From Thauera aminoaromatica S2 (lineage in GTDB: Bacteria > Pseudomonadota > Gammaproteobacteria > Burkholderiales > Rhodocyclaceae), in NCBI RefSeq assembly GCF_000310185.1, contig NZ_AMXD01000004.1, forward strand, positions 1 to 64,000: 64,000 nt of DNA, read 5' to 3'. Numbering within the stretch: the first letter of the stretch is position 1; each line of letters begins with the position of its first letter. The notes under the pieces are model-generated. The model was not told the origin of the DNA and searched no databases. It was given only the letters and a program-made list of their open reading frames with translations. Shown here piece by piece: positions 30,606-40,071 of this stretch. The position numbers and the translations under genes are program-made.

Positions 30606-31700
30606 TCATCGCGCGGCACGCCCGCGCACGGCCAGCCCGAAGAGACCGATACCGAGGAGCGCCAGCACGCCCGGCTCGGGCACCGGATTTCCGTTTCCGT
30701 TATCGACGACGTTGGCAAACACCGTCAGCTCCAACTCGTAGCTGCCGCGGCTGGAGGCGAACCCCACATCCTCATCCGACAGCAAGAGCGAGAACAGCAT
30801 CTCGTGGCTGCCAAGCTCGTCCGCCCTGAAGCTCGCCTTGACATTCCGGCCTGTGCCCTGCGCGAGCCCCTCGAACAATTCGAGGTCCGTCATCGACAGC
30901 CCGGAACCGCTCTTGGGTTTGAATCCATCCAGATCCAGTCCCGCTCCGCCGAGCAAACCAAGGTTGAAGATGTTCAGATCGAGCGTAAATAAGTCGCCGA
31001 GCTCGACCTCGATGTTCCCTGACACAGGGAGCCGCCAAGTCGTCGTGGTCTGGCCTCCTTCGAAGGAGGCGATCGCATGAGGAACGTAGCTGTAAGCGAG
31101 CGTATGGGTGAACGATCCCGCCGCGTCGGCCGTCTGGGAGTTGAGGAATGAGGTCAAAGAGTCGGCCGAACCCGGCGCCGTCGAACTCAGGTCGGCAACA
31201 AGCCCGTACGAAGCCGCGCTGTTTCCGGGCGTCTGCCCGGCTTTCGCGACGAACGCATCTCCGGCCGCATCACCCGAGGCGATGGTTCGAGAAAGAGTAT
31301 CGAAATTGCTCAGCGACGGCGTCGGCGTGCTCACCGAACCGATGACCTGGCGATCGAACAGGGACTCGCCGAAGGACGTCCAGCTGACGCGCACCGCACT
31401 CGTCCCCGTCGCGCCACCCGTGACCTGCTGCGAGAGCAGCAAGTTCGAAGCGGAGACCGATGCGGTAATCGAGGTCAGCACGCCCGTCGATGCATCGAAC
31501 TGCTGGAACGAATTCGGGCCGATCGAGCCGCTGGTCGTTATTGCCGTACTCACCGCGCCGTCCATCACGGACGAGTCGGTCACTGCATAACTTCTCTCAG
31601 CGATATCGTACGTCCGCTCGGAAATCATCGGTGCGGCTTGGACAGCCGACATGCCGATCATGGAAAGCACCAGCGCCATCAGGCGGGGTTGAGGATTCAT
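30606..31700 (-). CDS. PEP-CTERM exported protein, function unknown
   Basis: 364 residues. A signal peptide (cleavage near VQAAP, residue 22) and a complete PEP-CTERM sorting tail are seen: PVPEPGVLALLGIGLFGLAV followed by RGRAAR. Such tails are processed by exosortase in bacteria that make exopolysaccharide; no exosortase or polysaccharide gene lies in this window. The body is Ser/Thr/Gly-rich with no recognised enzyme motif, consistent with a surface or matrix protein. It is convergent with pilY1 and monocistronic. An AT-rich stretch and a 10-C run lie upstream. Confidence 0.85.
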   Translation of the reverse strand: MNPQPRLMALVLSMIGMSAVQAAPMISERTYDIAERSYAVTDSSVMDGAVSTAITTSGSIGPNSFQQFDASTGVLTSITASVSASNLLLSQQVTGGATGTSAVRVSWTSFGESLFDRQVIGSVSTPTPSLSNFDTLSRTIASGDAAGDAFVAKAGQTPGNSAASYGLVADLSSTAPGSADSLTSFLNSQTADAAGSFTHTLAYSYVPHAIASFEGGQTTTTWRLPVSGNIEVELGDLFTLDLNIFNLGLLGGAGLDLDGFKPKSGSGLSMTDLELFEGLAQGTGRNVKASFRADELGSHEMLFSLLLSDEDVGFASSRGSYELELTVFANVVDNGNGNPVPEPGVLALLGIGLFGLAVRGRAAR

Positions 31701-31954
31701 GTGGTTCTCCCGTTCTATTTGAGCAAGCGGGTATTACATGCTTGCCGACGAGCGTTACCAGCAAAAATCAAGCCAGAAAAAATTTTGTTTAATAATCCGT
31801 GACTTAAATTATCACCCCCCCCCCGAACCCTGGTTAACTGTAAAAAAAACCGACGCAAAGCGAAATCGAGGCCTCATCGATGCCCCAAAATGGGGTCCAG
31901 CCAATGGCTGCGAGACGCATGGGTGGTTTTCGTGGTTCGGGCCCGACGACCTGC
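31701..31954 (-). promoter_or_regulatory. AT-rich upstream region of the PEP-CTERM gene, with a 10-C homopolymer
   Basis: The stretch 31755-31870 is far richer in A+T than the rest of the window (runs such as AAAAAATTTTG and ACTTAAATTAT), as expected for a strong or regulated promoter. A run of ten C residues sits at 31815-31824, about 115 bp before the start codon. No clear sigma-70 or sigma-54 pair was found. Confidence 0.5.
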
Positions 31955-32152
31955 TCAAGCCCAGGTGTCGACGATGCCGCCCGCCGTGCTGCCGACCGCC
32001 GCAGCGGGGGGCCGGGGAATCGCCTGCAGCAGTTGCATCGCGCTCTCGCCCTGGAGGTCGAGCGCCTTGCGCAGGACTTCGACCGAGGCTTCCTGCTGGA
32101 CCTGCGCGAGCGCATTGTTCGAGGCCAGCGCGGCGATTGCGGTTGCTTCCAT
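31955..32152 (-). CDS. YjfB-like small putative motility protein
   Basis: 65 residues. The form, an Ala/Gln-rich helix then LQGESAMQLLQAIPRPP and a short polar tail, resembles the YjfB family of small proteins that occur near flagellar or chemotaxis genes. The ATG at 32152 has AGGAGAAC upstream. It stands alone, without flagellar neighbours, downstream of a REP-filled gap. Function is not established. Confidence 0.65.
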   Translation of the reverse strand: MEATAIAALASNNALAQVQQEASVEVLRKALDLQGESAMQLLQAIPRPPAAAVGSTAGGIVDTWA

Positions 32153-32262
32153 GATTTGTTCTCCTGTCGAGCCGGGGCGAGGGCGGTGATGTCGAAGAGC
32201 ATATCGGCAGGGAGCGGAGGAGCTTGAGCCGCACCGGCGGCAGCGGGTGACGGACCGCCCGC

Positions 32263-32285
32263 ATCGCGACTTGCGCCGCTCCTGC
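32263..32285 (-). repeat. Degenerate REP hairpin copy
   Basis: A minus-strand copy of the REP element with core GGCGCAAGTCGCGAT, differing at one stem position. It lies in the 470-bp gene-free stretch 32153-32622, which otherwise holds only the tandem REP array at 32400-32513 and the yajQ terminator. Confidence 0.75.
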
Positions 32286-32399
32286 AGCGCGTGCAGGTGT
32301 CGGAAATACGCGAACGCAGCGCGCTCGGCATGCGTGAGGACCGCCCCACCCGCGCGGGAAACAACGGCCGAACCCCAGCCGAACCGCGTCCGAAATCGC

Positions 32400-32513
32400 G
32401 CTGCTTCTCGTGGGAGCGACGCAAGTCGCGATTCCCCGCTGCTTCTCGTGGGAGCGACGCAAGTCGCGATTCCCCGCTGCTTCTCGTGGGAGCGACGCAA
32501 GTCGCGATTCCCC
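32400..32513 (+). repeat. Three perfect tandem copies of a 38-bp unit containing a REP hairpin
   Basis: Units at 32400-32437, 32438-32475 and 32476-32513 are identical. Each holds a 15-bp linker portion (GCTGCTTCTC and ATTCCCC ends) and the hairpin core GCGAC-GCAA-GTCGC with a GTGG head. There are no unique spacers, so it is not a CRISPR array. The identity of all three units suggests recent tandem expansion. Confidence 0.95.
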
Positions 32514-32575
32514 GCCCGGAACATCGCCTCGTCGCCGTCAACCCGACTCCCCCACAACCCAACCCCCGAACGCAC

Positions 32576-32599
32576 GACGGGCGCCTCGCGGCGCCCGTC
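32576..32599 (-). terminator. Hairpin after yajQ, likely operon terminator
   Basis: GACGGGCGCC-TCGC-GGCGCCCGTC is a perfect 10-bp stem, 23 bp after the yajQ stop on the minus strand. A clear T-run is missing, so strength is uncertain. Confidence 0.6.
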
Positions 32600-32622
32600 G
32601 GATTCCTGCCCCGGCGTTCCGC

Positions 32623-33108
32623 TCAGTCGCGGAAGTTGCCGTACTGCAGCGGAAAATCGGTGATCTGCTTCTTGACCAGCGCGATCGCCTCCTGCAATAC
32701 GTCGCGCTTGGCGCCGGAGACGCGCACCGCGTCGCCCTGGATCGCAGCCTGCACCTTCATCTTGCTGTCCTTCAAGAGCTTGACGATCTTCTTGGCCAGT
32801 TCCTGCTCCACGCCGACCCGCACCTTGACCTCCTGCTTGACCTTGTTGCCGGAGATCTTCTGCACGTCGCCGTAGTCGAGACATCGGACGTCGACGTTCT
32901 TCTTGGTCATCTCGGGCAGCAGGATGGTCTTGATCTGCTCGAGCTGGAAGTCGCTGTCGCCGTAGAGGGTCAGCAGCTTCTCGGCGAGCTCGATCTTGGC
33001 GCTCGTGCCCTTGAAGTCGTGACGGCCGTCGACCTTGCGGTTGGCCTGCTCGACCGCGTTGCGCAGCGCGGGCTGGTCGACCTCGGACAGGATGTCGAAA
33101 GACGGCAT
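32623..33108 (-). CDS. yajQ: YajQ family nucleotide-binding protein
   Basis: 161 residues, the usual size of the UPF0234/YajQ family. The family N-terminus [19 protein letters not shown] and the HDFKGT motif are intact. Some YajQ proteins bind cyclic-di-GMP and act with LysR regulators; others bind tRNA or nucleotides, so the role here is open. It is the last gene of the arginine operon, 15 bp after ppnP. Confidence 0.94.
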   Translation of the reverse strand: MPSFDILSEVDQPALRNAVEQANRKVDGRHDFKGTSAKIELAEKLLTLYGDSDFQLEQIKTILLPEMTKKNVDVRCLDYGDVQKISGNKVKQEVKVRVGVEQELAKKIVKLLKDSKMKVQAAIQGDAVRVSGAKRDVLQEAIALVKKQITDFPLQYGNFRD

Positions 33109-33123
33109 GCTCCCCTCCCCCGC

Positions 33124-33447
33124 TCAGCCGAAGTGGCAGATGTAGTGGTAGGGCTCGCCCGCCACCTCGATGTCGAAGCTGGAGTCGCCCGGCACGTCGA
33201 AGGATTCGCCGGCGCCGTAGGTCTTCCAGTCCGCCTGGCCTTTCAGGCGGACGCGGCAGGAGCCGGCCACGCCCTCCATGATCTCGGGCGCGCCGGTGTT
33301 GAAGGTGAGCGAGGCCGGCAGGATGACCCCCACGGATTTCTTCGTGCCGTCCGCGAACTGCACGCTATGGCTGACGCACTTGCCGTCGAAATAGACGTTG
33401 GCCTGGGTGGTGACGGCGACGCCGTCGAGCTTGGCGGTAATGCCCAT
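33124..33447 (-). CDS. ppnP: Pyrimidine/purine nucleoside phosphorylase (DUF1255)
   Basis: 107 residues forming a single small cupin-like barrel. The family ending ([10 protein letters not shown]) and internal [13 protein letters not shown] segment are present. PpnP splits several nucleosides to base and ribose-1-phosphate. The ATG at 33447 starts 14 bp after the DUF2788 stop. A longer frame exists to 34503 but only as a shadow across argG. Confidence 0.9.
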   Translation of the reverse strand: MGITAKLDGVAVTTQANVYFDGKCVSHSVQFADGTKKSVGVILPASLTFNTGAPEIMEGVAGSCRVRLKGQADWKTYGAGESFDVPGDSSFDIEVAGEPYHYICHFG

Positions 33448-33461
33448 CGCTTGCGTTTTCC

Positions 33462-33692
33462 TTATTCGATGCCGAGCAGCTTCTGGATGATGCCCTTGGC
33501 GATGAAGCCGACGAAGCCCACGCCCAGGCCTAGGAACAGCCACATCATGCCGTAGCGGCCGGCCTTGGATTCCTTGCCCAGGTTCCAGATGATGAAGACC
33601 ATGAACAGGATCAGGCCGGTCAAGCCGAGTTTGAGGGCGAGGTCCTCGAACTCGACGAAGCTGAGTCCGAGGATGTAGTCGTCGTTGGCCAT
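33462..33692 (-). CDS. DUF2788 small membrane protein
   Basis: 76 residues with two transmembrane helices ([17 protein letters not shown] and [20 protein letters not shown]) separated by a short basic loop KESKAGRYG. This matches the DUF2788 family of betaproteobacteria. It lies 21 bp after argG and 14 bp before ppnP, so it is cotranscribed. Function unknown. Confidence 0.82.
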   Translation of the reverse strand: MANDDYILGLSFVEFEDLALKLGLTGLILFMVFIIWNLGKESKAGRYGMMWLFLGLGVGFVGFIAKGIIQKLLGIE

Positions 33693-33713
33693 CGCAAGGG
33701 ATCCGTTGCGGGT

Positions 33714-34943
<1,230 letters not shown>

Positions 34944-35010
34944 GCTGTTTTCCTGTTTCCTGCTGTGTTGCCGGCGCGCACGCCCGTGCGTGCCGTGATT
35001 GTTCGTTGGA

Positions 35011-35937
35011 TCAGTTCTCGATGCGGCCGAGGACCAGGTATTCCATCAACGCCTTCTGCGCATGCAGGCGGTTCTCGGCCTCGTCCCACACCACGGACTG
35101 CGGGCCGTCGATGACTTCAGCGGTGACTTCCTCGCCGCGGTGCGCGGGCAGGCAGTGCATGAAGACGGCCTCCTTGTGCGCGACCGACATCATCTCGGCA
35201 TCGACGCACCAGTCGGCGAAGGCCTTCATGCGCTCTTCGTTTTCGGCCTCGAAGCCCATCGAGGTCCACACGTCGGTGGTGACCAGGTCGGCGCCGCGGC
35301 AGGCGTCCATCGGGTCGGCGAACTGCTCGAAGTTGGCCGTCCCGTACAGGCCGGCGCGCTCGGGCTCGACTTCATAGCCCGGCGGGGTCGACACGTGAAC
35401 GTTGAAGTCCAGCACTTCGGCGGCCTGCAGCCAGGTGTTGCACATGTTGTTGCTGTCGCCGATCCAGGCCACGGTCTTGCCCTGGATCGAGCCGCGGTGC
35501 TCGATGAAGGTGAGGATGTCGGCGAGGATCTGGCAGGGGTGGTACTCGTTGGTGAGGCCGTTGATGATCGGCACGCGCGAGTTGGCGGCGAAGCGCTCGA
35601 CGATGTCCTGCTCGAAGGTACGGATCATCACCAGGTCGCTCATGCGCGAGATCACCTGGCCGGCGTCCTCCACCGGCTCGCCGCGGCCGAGCTGCGAGTC
35701 GCGGGTGTTGAGGTAGATCGCCGAGCCGCCGAGCTGGTGCATGCCGGCCTCGAACGAGAGGCGCGTGCGCGTGCTCGCCTTCTCGAAGATCATCACCAGC
35801 GTGCGGTCGAAGAGCGGGTGGTAGGGCTCGTAGCGCTTGAACTTGTCCTTGATCCACTTCGCGCGCGCGAACACGTATTCGTATTCCTCGCGGGTGAAAT
35901 CCTTGAACTGGAGGTAGTGCTTGATGGGAGAGCTCAT
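35011..35937 (-). CDS. argF: Ornithine carbamoyltransferase (anabolic)
   Basis: 308 residues. It makes citrulline from ornithine and carbamoyl phosphate. The carbamoyl-phosphate site [11 protein letters not shown], the ornithine-binding DVWTSMGFE and the catalytic-Cys motif [11 protein letters not shown] are present. The gene begins 9 bp after argD. The operon setting with argD and argG indicates the biosynthetic rather than the arginine-deiminase type. Confidence 0.97.
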   Translation of the reverse strand: MSSPIKHYLQFKDFTREEYEYVFARAKWIKDKFKRYEPYHPLFDRTLVMIFEKASTRTRLSFEAGMHQLGGSAIYLNTRDSQLGRGEPVEDAGQVISRMSDLVMIRTFEQDIVERFAANSRVPIINGLTNEYHPCQILADILTFIEHRGSIQGKTVAWIGDSNNMCNTWLQAAEVLDFNVHVSTPPGYEVEPERAGLYGTANFEQFADPMDACRGADLVTTDVWTSMGFEAENEERMKAFADWCVDAEMMSVAHKEAVFMHCLPAHRGEEVTAEVIDGPQSVVWDEAENRLHAQKALMEYLVLGRIEN

Positions 35938-35946
35938 ACGCAGTCC

Positions 35947-37122
35947 TCAGCCGTTCGCGAGGAAGTCGCGAATCATCGGCGCCAGCATGGACACCAGGGT
36001 CTGCGCGTCGGCGGTGGTGAAGGTGAGCGCCGGCAGCAAGCGCACCACGCGCTCGGAGGTCACCGACAGCAGCAGGCCGTTCTCGGCGGCGCGCGCCATC
36101 AGCACGCCGCAGGGGCGGTCGAGTTCGATGCCGATCATGAGGCCGCGACCGCGGATGTCGACCACGCCCGCCTCGCCGGCGAGCGCCTCAGCCATGCCCT
36201 TGCGGATCGCCGCGCCGACGGCGACGGCGTTGTCCATGAGCTCGTCCTCGACGATGGCGTCGAAGGTGGCCAGGCCCGCCGCGCAGGCGAGCGGGTTGCC
36301 GCCGAAGGTGGAGCCATGGTTGCCCGGCCCGAACAGGCCCTTGGCCAGGCCGCTGGTCACGCAGGCGCCGATCGGCACGCCCGAGGCCAGGCCCTTGGCC
36401 AGCGTCATCACGTCGGGCCTCGTGCCCGCATGCTGCCAGCCGAACCACTTGCCGGTGCGGCCCATGCCGCACTGAACCTCGTCGCAGATCATCAGCCAGC
36501 CCCTGTCGTCGCACAGGGCGCGCAGATCACGCTGAAAGGCCTCGTCGGCGACGTTGACCCCGCCCTCGCCCTGGATCATCTCGAGCATCACCGCGACCAC
36601 GGTGTGGTTGTGCTCGGCGATCTTGCGGATGGCCTCGATGTCCTTGTAGGGCACGCGGATGAAGCCCTGCACCAGCGGCTCGAAACCGGCCTGGGCCTTG
36701 CGGTTTCCGGTGGCCGACAACGTGGCCATGGTGCGACCGTGGAAGGCGTTCTCCATGACGATGATGTGCGGCAGCTCGATGCCCTTGTTGTGGCCGTACA
36801 TGCGCGCGAGCTTGATCGCCGCCTCGTTGGCCTCGCAGCCGGAGTTGCAGAAGAACACCTCGTCCATGCCCGCGGCTTCGGCGATGCGGTCGGAGAGCTG
36901 CTCCTGCAGCGGGATGCGATACAGGTTGGAGGTGTGCAGGACGCGCTCGGCCTGGTCGGCGATGGCCTTGACCAGGCGGGGGTGCTTGTACCCGAGCGTG
37001 TTGACCGCGATGCCGGAGAGGGCATCGAGATATCGCTTGCCTGTCTCGTCGTACAGCCACACGCCCTCGCCGTGCGTGAAGGCCACGGGCAGGCGGGCGT
37101 AGGTATTCATGACATGGGACAT
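35947..37122 (-). CDS. argD: Acetylornithine/succinyldiaminopimelate aminotransferase
   Basis: 391 residues. A class III PLP-dependent aminotransferase: the NSGCEANEAAIKLAR phosphate-binding motif, MICDEVQCGMGRTGK with the ring-stacking Asp, and the PLP lysine in TLAKGLASGVP are present. Three clustered ATGs (37122, 37110, 37107) are possible; the first has GAGG at 7 bases and is used. The frame to 37161 has no ribosome site. First gene of argD-argF-argG-DUF2788-ppnP-yajQ, with a leader hairpin upstream. Confidence 0.95.
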   Translation of the reverse strand: MSHVMNTYARLPVAFTHGEGVWLYDETGKRYLDALSGIAVNTLGYKHPRLVKAIADQAERVLHTSNLYRIPLQEQLSDRIAEAAGMDEVFFCNSGCEANEAAIKLARMYGHNKGIELPHIIVMENAFHGRTMATLSATGNRKAQAGFEPLVQGFIRVPYKDIEAIRKIAEHNHTVVAVMLEMIQGEGGVNVADEAFQRDLRALCDDRGWLMICDEVQCGMGRTGKWFGWQHAGTRPDVMTLAKGLASGVPIGACVTSGLAKGLFGPGNHGSTFGGNPLACAAGLATFDAIVEDELMDNAVAVGAAIRKGMAEALAGEAGVVDIRGRGLMIGIELDRPCGVLMARAAENGLLLSVTSERVVRLLPALTFTTADAQTLVSMLAPMIRDFLANG

Positions 37123-37158
37123 GGGGGTACCTCGATCGGTGCGAAGCCGGAAAACGCA

Positions 37159-37180
37159 CACGGCGGCAGACGCCGCCGTG
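37159..37180 (-). promoter_or_regulatory. Leader hairpin upstream of argD
   Basis: A perfect 9-bp stem CACGGCGGC-GTCT-GCCGCCGTG lies about 37 bp before the argD start on the minus strand and is followed by TGCGTTTT, so it resembles a weak intrinsic terminator or attenuator. The surrounding 37123-37446 stretch (324 bp) holds no gene; it also contains a TAGAAT -10-like box (37371-37376) facing DUF3579. Confidence 0.5.
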
Positions 37181-37446
37181 CAGGAAATGTGCCGATGTTA
37201 AGCCAAAACGGCCGACCCTGTACATAAGCGGGCCGCGCTCCGCGGGACGCCGGACGCCATCCGCGAGCCTCGTCAGCACGACCGGAGCCCCGGCGCCGAC
37301 AGGTCGCACGAAGCCCTTCGGCAGGATCGCCCGACGCCCGCGCGGCGGAATGGCCGCGGGGGATTTCTGCTAGAATGCCGCCCGTCCTGATTCCGGCGAC
37401 AAAGAACCGGAACATGCGCATCCCCGAAGCCGCCAAGGCATCACAC

Positions 37447-37737
37447 ATGAATCAGAAGATCGAGAACTTCATCATCGTCGGGGTCACGAGGGAGGGGAAG
37501 AAATTCCGTCCGAGCGACTGGTCCGATCGCCTGTGCGGCGTGATGTCCGCCTTCGGCGCCGACCATCGGATGACGTATTCGCCCTACGTGCGCCCAGGGT
37601 GCACGCTGAAGGGCGACAAGACCGTCCTCGTCGACGCCCGCCTCTACGACGTCGAACCGCTGGCCTACAAGTTCATGGTGAACTTCGCCAACGACAACAA
37701 CCTCCAGATCGAGTGGATGGGCGACGCGCCGTTCTGA
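37447..37737 (+). CDS. DUF3579 family protein
   Basis: 96 residues, matching the small DUF3579 family common in betaproteobacteria. It begins MNQKIENFIIVGVTREGKKF and is soluble. The ATG at 37447 has AAGG upstream; an in-frame ATG at 37414 would add 11 residues. An extended -10-like box (TGCTAGAAT) lies at 37368-37376. It is divergent from argD and convergent with rpsT. Function unknown. Confidence 0.82.
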   Translation: MNQKIENFIIVGVTREGKKFRPSDWSDRLCGVMSAFGADHRMTYSPYVRPGCTLKGDKTVLVDARLYDVEPLAYKFMVNFANDNNLQIEWMGDAPF

Positions 37738-37769
37738 GACGGCGCACTCATCCCCTCCGCTCCGGAACC

Positions 37770-37792
37770 GCAAGAGCGACGCAAGTCCCGAT
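37770..37792 (+). repeat. Single degenerate REP hairpin copy
   Basis: AGAGCGACGCAAGTCCCGAT shows the REP core with one mismatch in the stem and an altered head. It lies between DUF3579 and the rpsT terminator. Confidence 0.7.
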
Positions 37793-37839
37793 CCCGGGAC
37801 CGGGAGTCCGCGCCGAGGACTTCCCGGCATACGCCCAAC

Positions 37840-37867
37840 AAAAAAGCGACCCTCGGGTCGCTTTCTC
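37840..37867 (-). terminator. Rho-independent terminator of rpsT
   Basis: On the minus strand the stem AAGCGACC paired with GGTCGCTT ends in a run of six T. It lies 36 bp after the rpsT stop. Confidence 0.9.
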
Positions 37868-37902
37868 GATCTCGGCGCCGAGGCGCCGGCATGCGGCAAG
37901 GA

Positions 37903-38169
37903 TCAGGCAGCCATCGCCTTGACGGCGGCCGACAGGCGGCTCTTGTGGCGAGCAGCCTTGTTCTTGTGGATGATCTTCTTGTCGGCGATGCTGTCGATGG
38001 TGCTCATCGAGGTGCGAAAGACCGACTGAGCCGCCGCCTTGTCGCCACCCACGATGGCCTTGCGCACGGCCTTGATCGCGGTACGCAGGCGGGAACGAAG
38101 GCTGGCGTTGTGGGCGCGGGCCTTGGTCGCCTGACGGGCGCGCTTGCGAGCTTGTGCCGAGTTGGCCAT
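37903..38169 (-). CDS. rpsT: 30S ribosomal protein S20
   Basis: 88 residues, highly basic and helical, with the family signature [20 protein letters not shown] and [13 protein letters not shown]. The frame is open to 38238, but the ATG at 38169 gives the conserved start; the longer N-terminus would cross the promoter. It has its own promoter and terminator, as is usual for S20, and is divergent from murJ. Confidence 0.97.
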   Translation of the reverse strand: MANSAQARKRARQATKARAHNASLRSRLRTAIKAVRKAIVGGDKAAAQSVFRTSMSTIDSIADKKIIHKNKAARHKSRLSAAVKAMAA

Positions 38170-38209
38170 AGATTTGAAGTCCGTATTGGTGGTTCTGGAA
38201 AAGTCCGCG

Positions 38210-38238
38210 ATTATAGGGACCGGCTCCGGTGAATGCAA
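38210..38238 (-). promoter_or_regulatory. Sigma-70 type promoter of rpsT
   Basis: On the minus strand TTGCAT and an exact TATAAT are separated by 17 bp. The -10 box ends about 40 bp before the rpsT start, so this is a well-placed housekeeping promoter. Confidence 0.85.
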
Positions 38239-38339
38239 GCGTCTTTTCCCGCACTCCCGCTTATCGAGACACCGGCGGGCGGCTATGATGCGCCCTCCGC
38301 ATCTTCCGCGCGCCGCCGGCCGGCGCGCGCCTCGACCGA

Positions 38340-39878
38340 ATGAACCTCCTGCGCGCGCTTGCCACCGTCAGCGGCATGACCCTGCTGTCCCGCATCCTGG
38401 GCTTCGTCCGCGACCTCGTGATCGCGCGCGCCTTCGGCGCCGGCATGGCGACCGACGCCTTCTTCGTCGCCTTCCGCCTGCCCAACCTGCTGCGCCGCAT
38501 GTTCGCCGAGGGCGCGTTCTCGCAGGCCTTCGTACCCATCCTCGCCGAGTACAAGAACCGCCAGGGCGAGGTCGCCACCCACACTCTGGTGAGCCGGGTC
38601 GCCACCCTGCTCGGGCTGGTGGTGGCGGTGGTCGCGGCGCTCGGCGCGCTCGCCGCACCGCTGATCATCTACGTGTCGGCCCCGGGCTTCTCCGGCGACG
38701 CGGGCAAGTTCGCGCTCACCGTCGAGCTCACCCGCATCACCTTCCCCTACATCTTCTTCATGTCGCTGGTGGCGCTCGCGGGTGGCGTGCTCAACACCTG
38801 GAGCCGGTTCGCGATCCCGGCCTTCACGCCGGTGCTGCTCAACCTAGCCTTCATCGGCATGGCGCTGTTCGCGGTGCCGTACTTCGACCCCCCGGTGCTG
38901 GCGCTGGCGTGGGCGGTGTTCCTCGGCGGCCTGCTGCAGCTCGCGCTGCAGGTGCGGCCGCTGATGAAGATCGGCATGATGCCGCGCTTCGACCTCGACC
39001 TCTCCGACCCCGGCGTGCGCCGCGTCATGACGCTGATGGCGCCGGCGATCCTGGGCGTGTCGGTGAGCCAGATCTCGCTGCTGATCAATACCATCTTTGC
39101 CTCCTTCCTGGAGAGCGGCAGCGTGTCCTGGCTGTATTACGCGGACCGCCTGATGGAATTTCCCGCCGGCCTGCTCGGCGTGGCGCTCGGCACCATCCTG
39201 CTCCCCAGCCTCTCCAAGCTGCACGCCGACGACAAGGCGGAGGAGTTCTCCTCGCTGCTCGACTGGGGCCTGCGCCTGACCCTGATGCTGACCCTGCCCG
39301 CCGCGCTCGGCCTCGCGCTGCTGGCGGTGCCGCTGGTGGCAACGCTGTTCAACTACGGCGCCTTCACCCCCGCCGACGTGATGCAGACGCGCAGCGCGCT
39401 GGTCGCCTACAGCGTGGGCCTGACCGGGCTGATCCTGGTGAAGGTGCTCGCACCGGGCTTCTACGCCCGCCAGGACATCCGCACACCGGTGAAGATCGCC
39501 ATCCTGACCCTGGCCGCGACGCAGCTGATGAACCTCGCCTTCGTAATCCCGCTGCGCCACGCCGGCCTGGCGCTGTCGATCGGCCTGGCTTCCTGCCTCA
39601 ACGCCGCCCTGCTCTACCGTGGTCTGCGCAAGCGCGAGGTGTACCGCCCGCAGCCGGGCTGGGGCCTGTTCGCGCTCAGGCTGCTGGTCGCGCTCATCGT
39701 GATGGGCACGACACTGTGGTTCGCGAGCGGGCCGGCGAGCCTGTGGACGCAAATCGGCGGCCTGGAGCGCGGCCTGCGCCTGGCCCTGATCGTGCTCGGC
39801 GGCGCGGTGGCCTACTTCGCCACCCTGTTCGCACTCGGCTTCCGCCTGCGCGACTTCCGCCGCCGCGGCGCGGCCTGA
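38340..39878 (+). CDS. murJ: Lipid II flippase MurJ
   Basis: 512 residues with about 14 hydrophobic segments, the normal MurJ/MviN layout. The N-terminus [20 protein letters not shown] with its conserved RILGFVRD arginines and the [20 protein letters not shown] motif are clear. MurJ moves lipid II across the inner membrane for peptidoglycan synthesis. The neighbour rpsT in divergent orientation is the common arrangement in beta- and gammaproteobacteria. Confidence 0.96.
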   Translation: MNLLRALATVSGMTLLSRILGFVRDLVIARAFGAGMATDAFFVAFRLPNLLRRMFAEGAFSQAFVPILAEYKNRQGEVATHTLVSRVATLLGLVVAVVAALGALAAPLIIYVSAPGFSGDAGKFALTVELTRITFPYIFFMSLVALAGGVLNTWSRFAIPAFTPVLLNLAFIGMALFAVPYFDPPVLALAWAVFLGGLLQLALQVRPLMKIGMMPRFDLDLSDPGVRRVMTLMAPAILGVSVSQISLLINTIFASFLESGSVSWLYYADRLMEFPAGLLGVALGTILLPSLSKLHADDKAEEFSSLLDWGLRLTLMLTLPAALGLALLAVPLVATLFNYGAFTPADVMQTRSALVAYSVGLTGLILVKVLAPGFYARQDIRTPVKIAILTLAATQLMNLAFVIPLRHAGLALSIGLASCLNAALLYRGLRKREVYRPQPGWGLFALRLLVALIVMGTTLWFASGPASLWTQIGGLERGLRLALIVLGGAVAYFATLFALGFRLRDFRRRGAA

Positions 39879-39884
39879 GGCGCT

Positions 39885-40041
39885 GATATCGCGACTGGCG
39901 TCGCTCCTGCAGAACGGGCTGCGGAAGCGCTGCGCACATTGTGGGAGCGACGCCAGTCGCGATATCAGCGCTGCGGATTGTGGGAGCGACGCAAGTCGCG
40001 ATGACCGCGTCGCACATTGTGGGAGCGACGCAAGTCGCGAT
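39885..40041. repeat. REP cluster with a perfect 23-bp inverted pair (REPIN), four copies
   Basis: Arms at 39885-39907 and 39944-39966 are perfect reverse complements over 23 bp, and both carry the loop variant GCCA instead of GCAA. Two further plus-strand copies with GCAA loops follow at 39980-40002 and 40019-40041. The cluster fills the gap between the convergent murJ and lysR genes, where it could act as a bidirectional terminator. Confidence 0.93.
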
Positions 40042-40071
40042 CGCAGCGCCGAACGAAACACCGCGACGAAT

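Noticed and set aside
32400-32513. Possible CRISPR array
   Set aside because: The 38-bp units abut each other with no unique spacers and contain a REP hairpin also found elsewhere; no cas genes.
32247-32875. Open frames across the REP array encoding repeated GATQVAIPR-like peptides
   Set aside because: They are translations of the REP hairpins with no ribosome site and run into the yajQ gene on the other strand.
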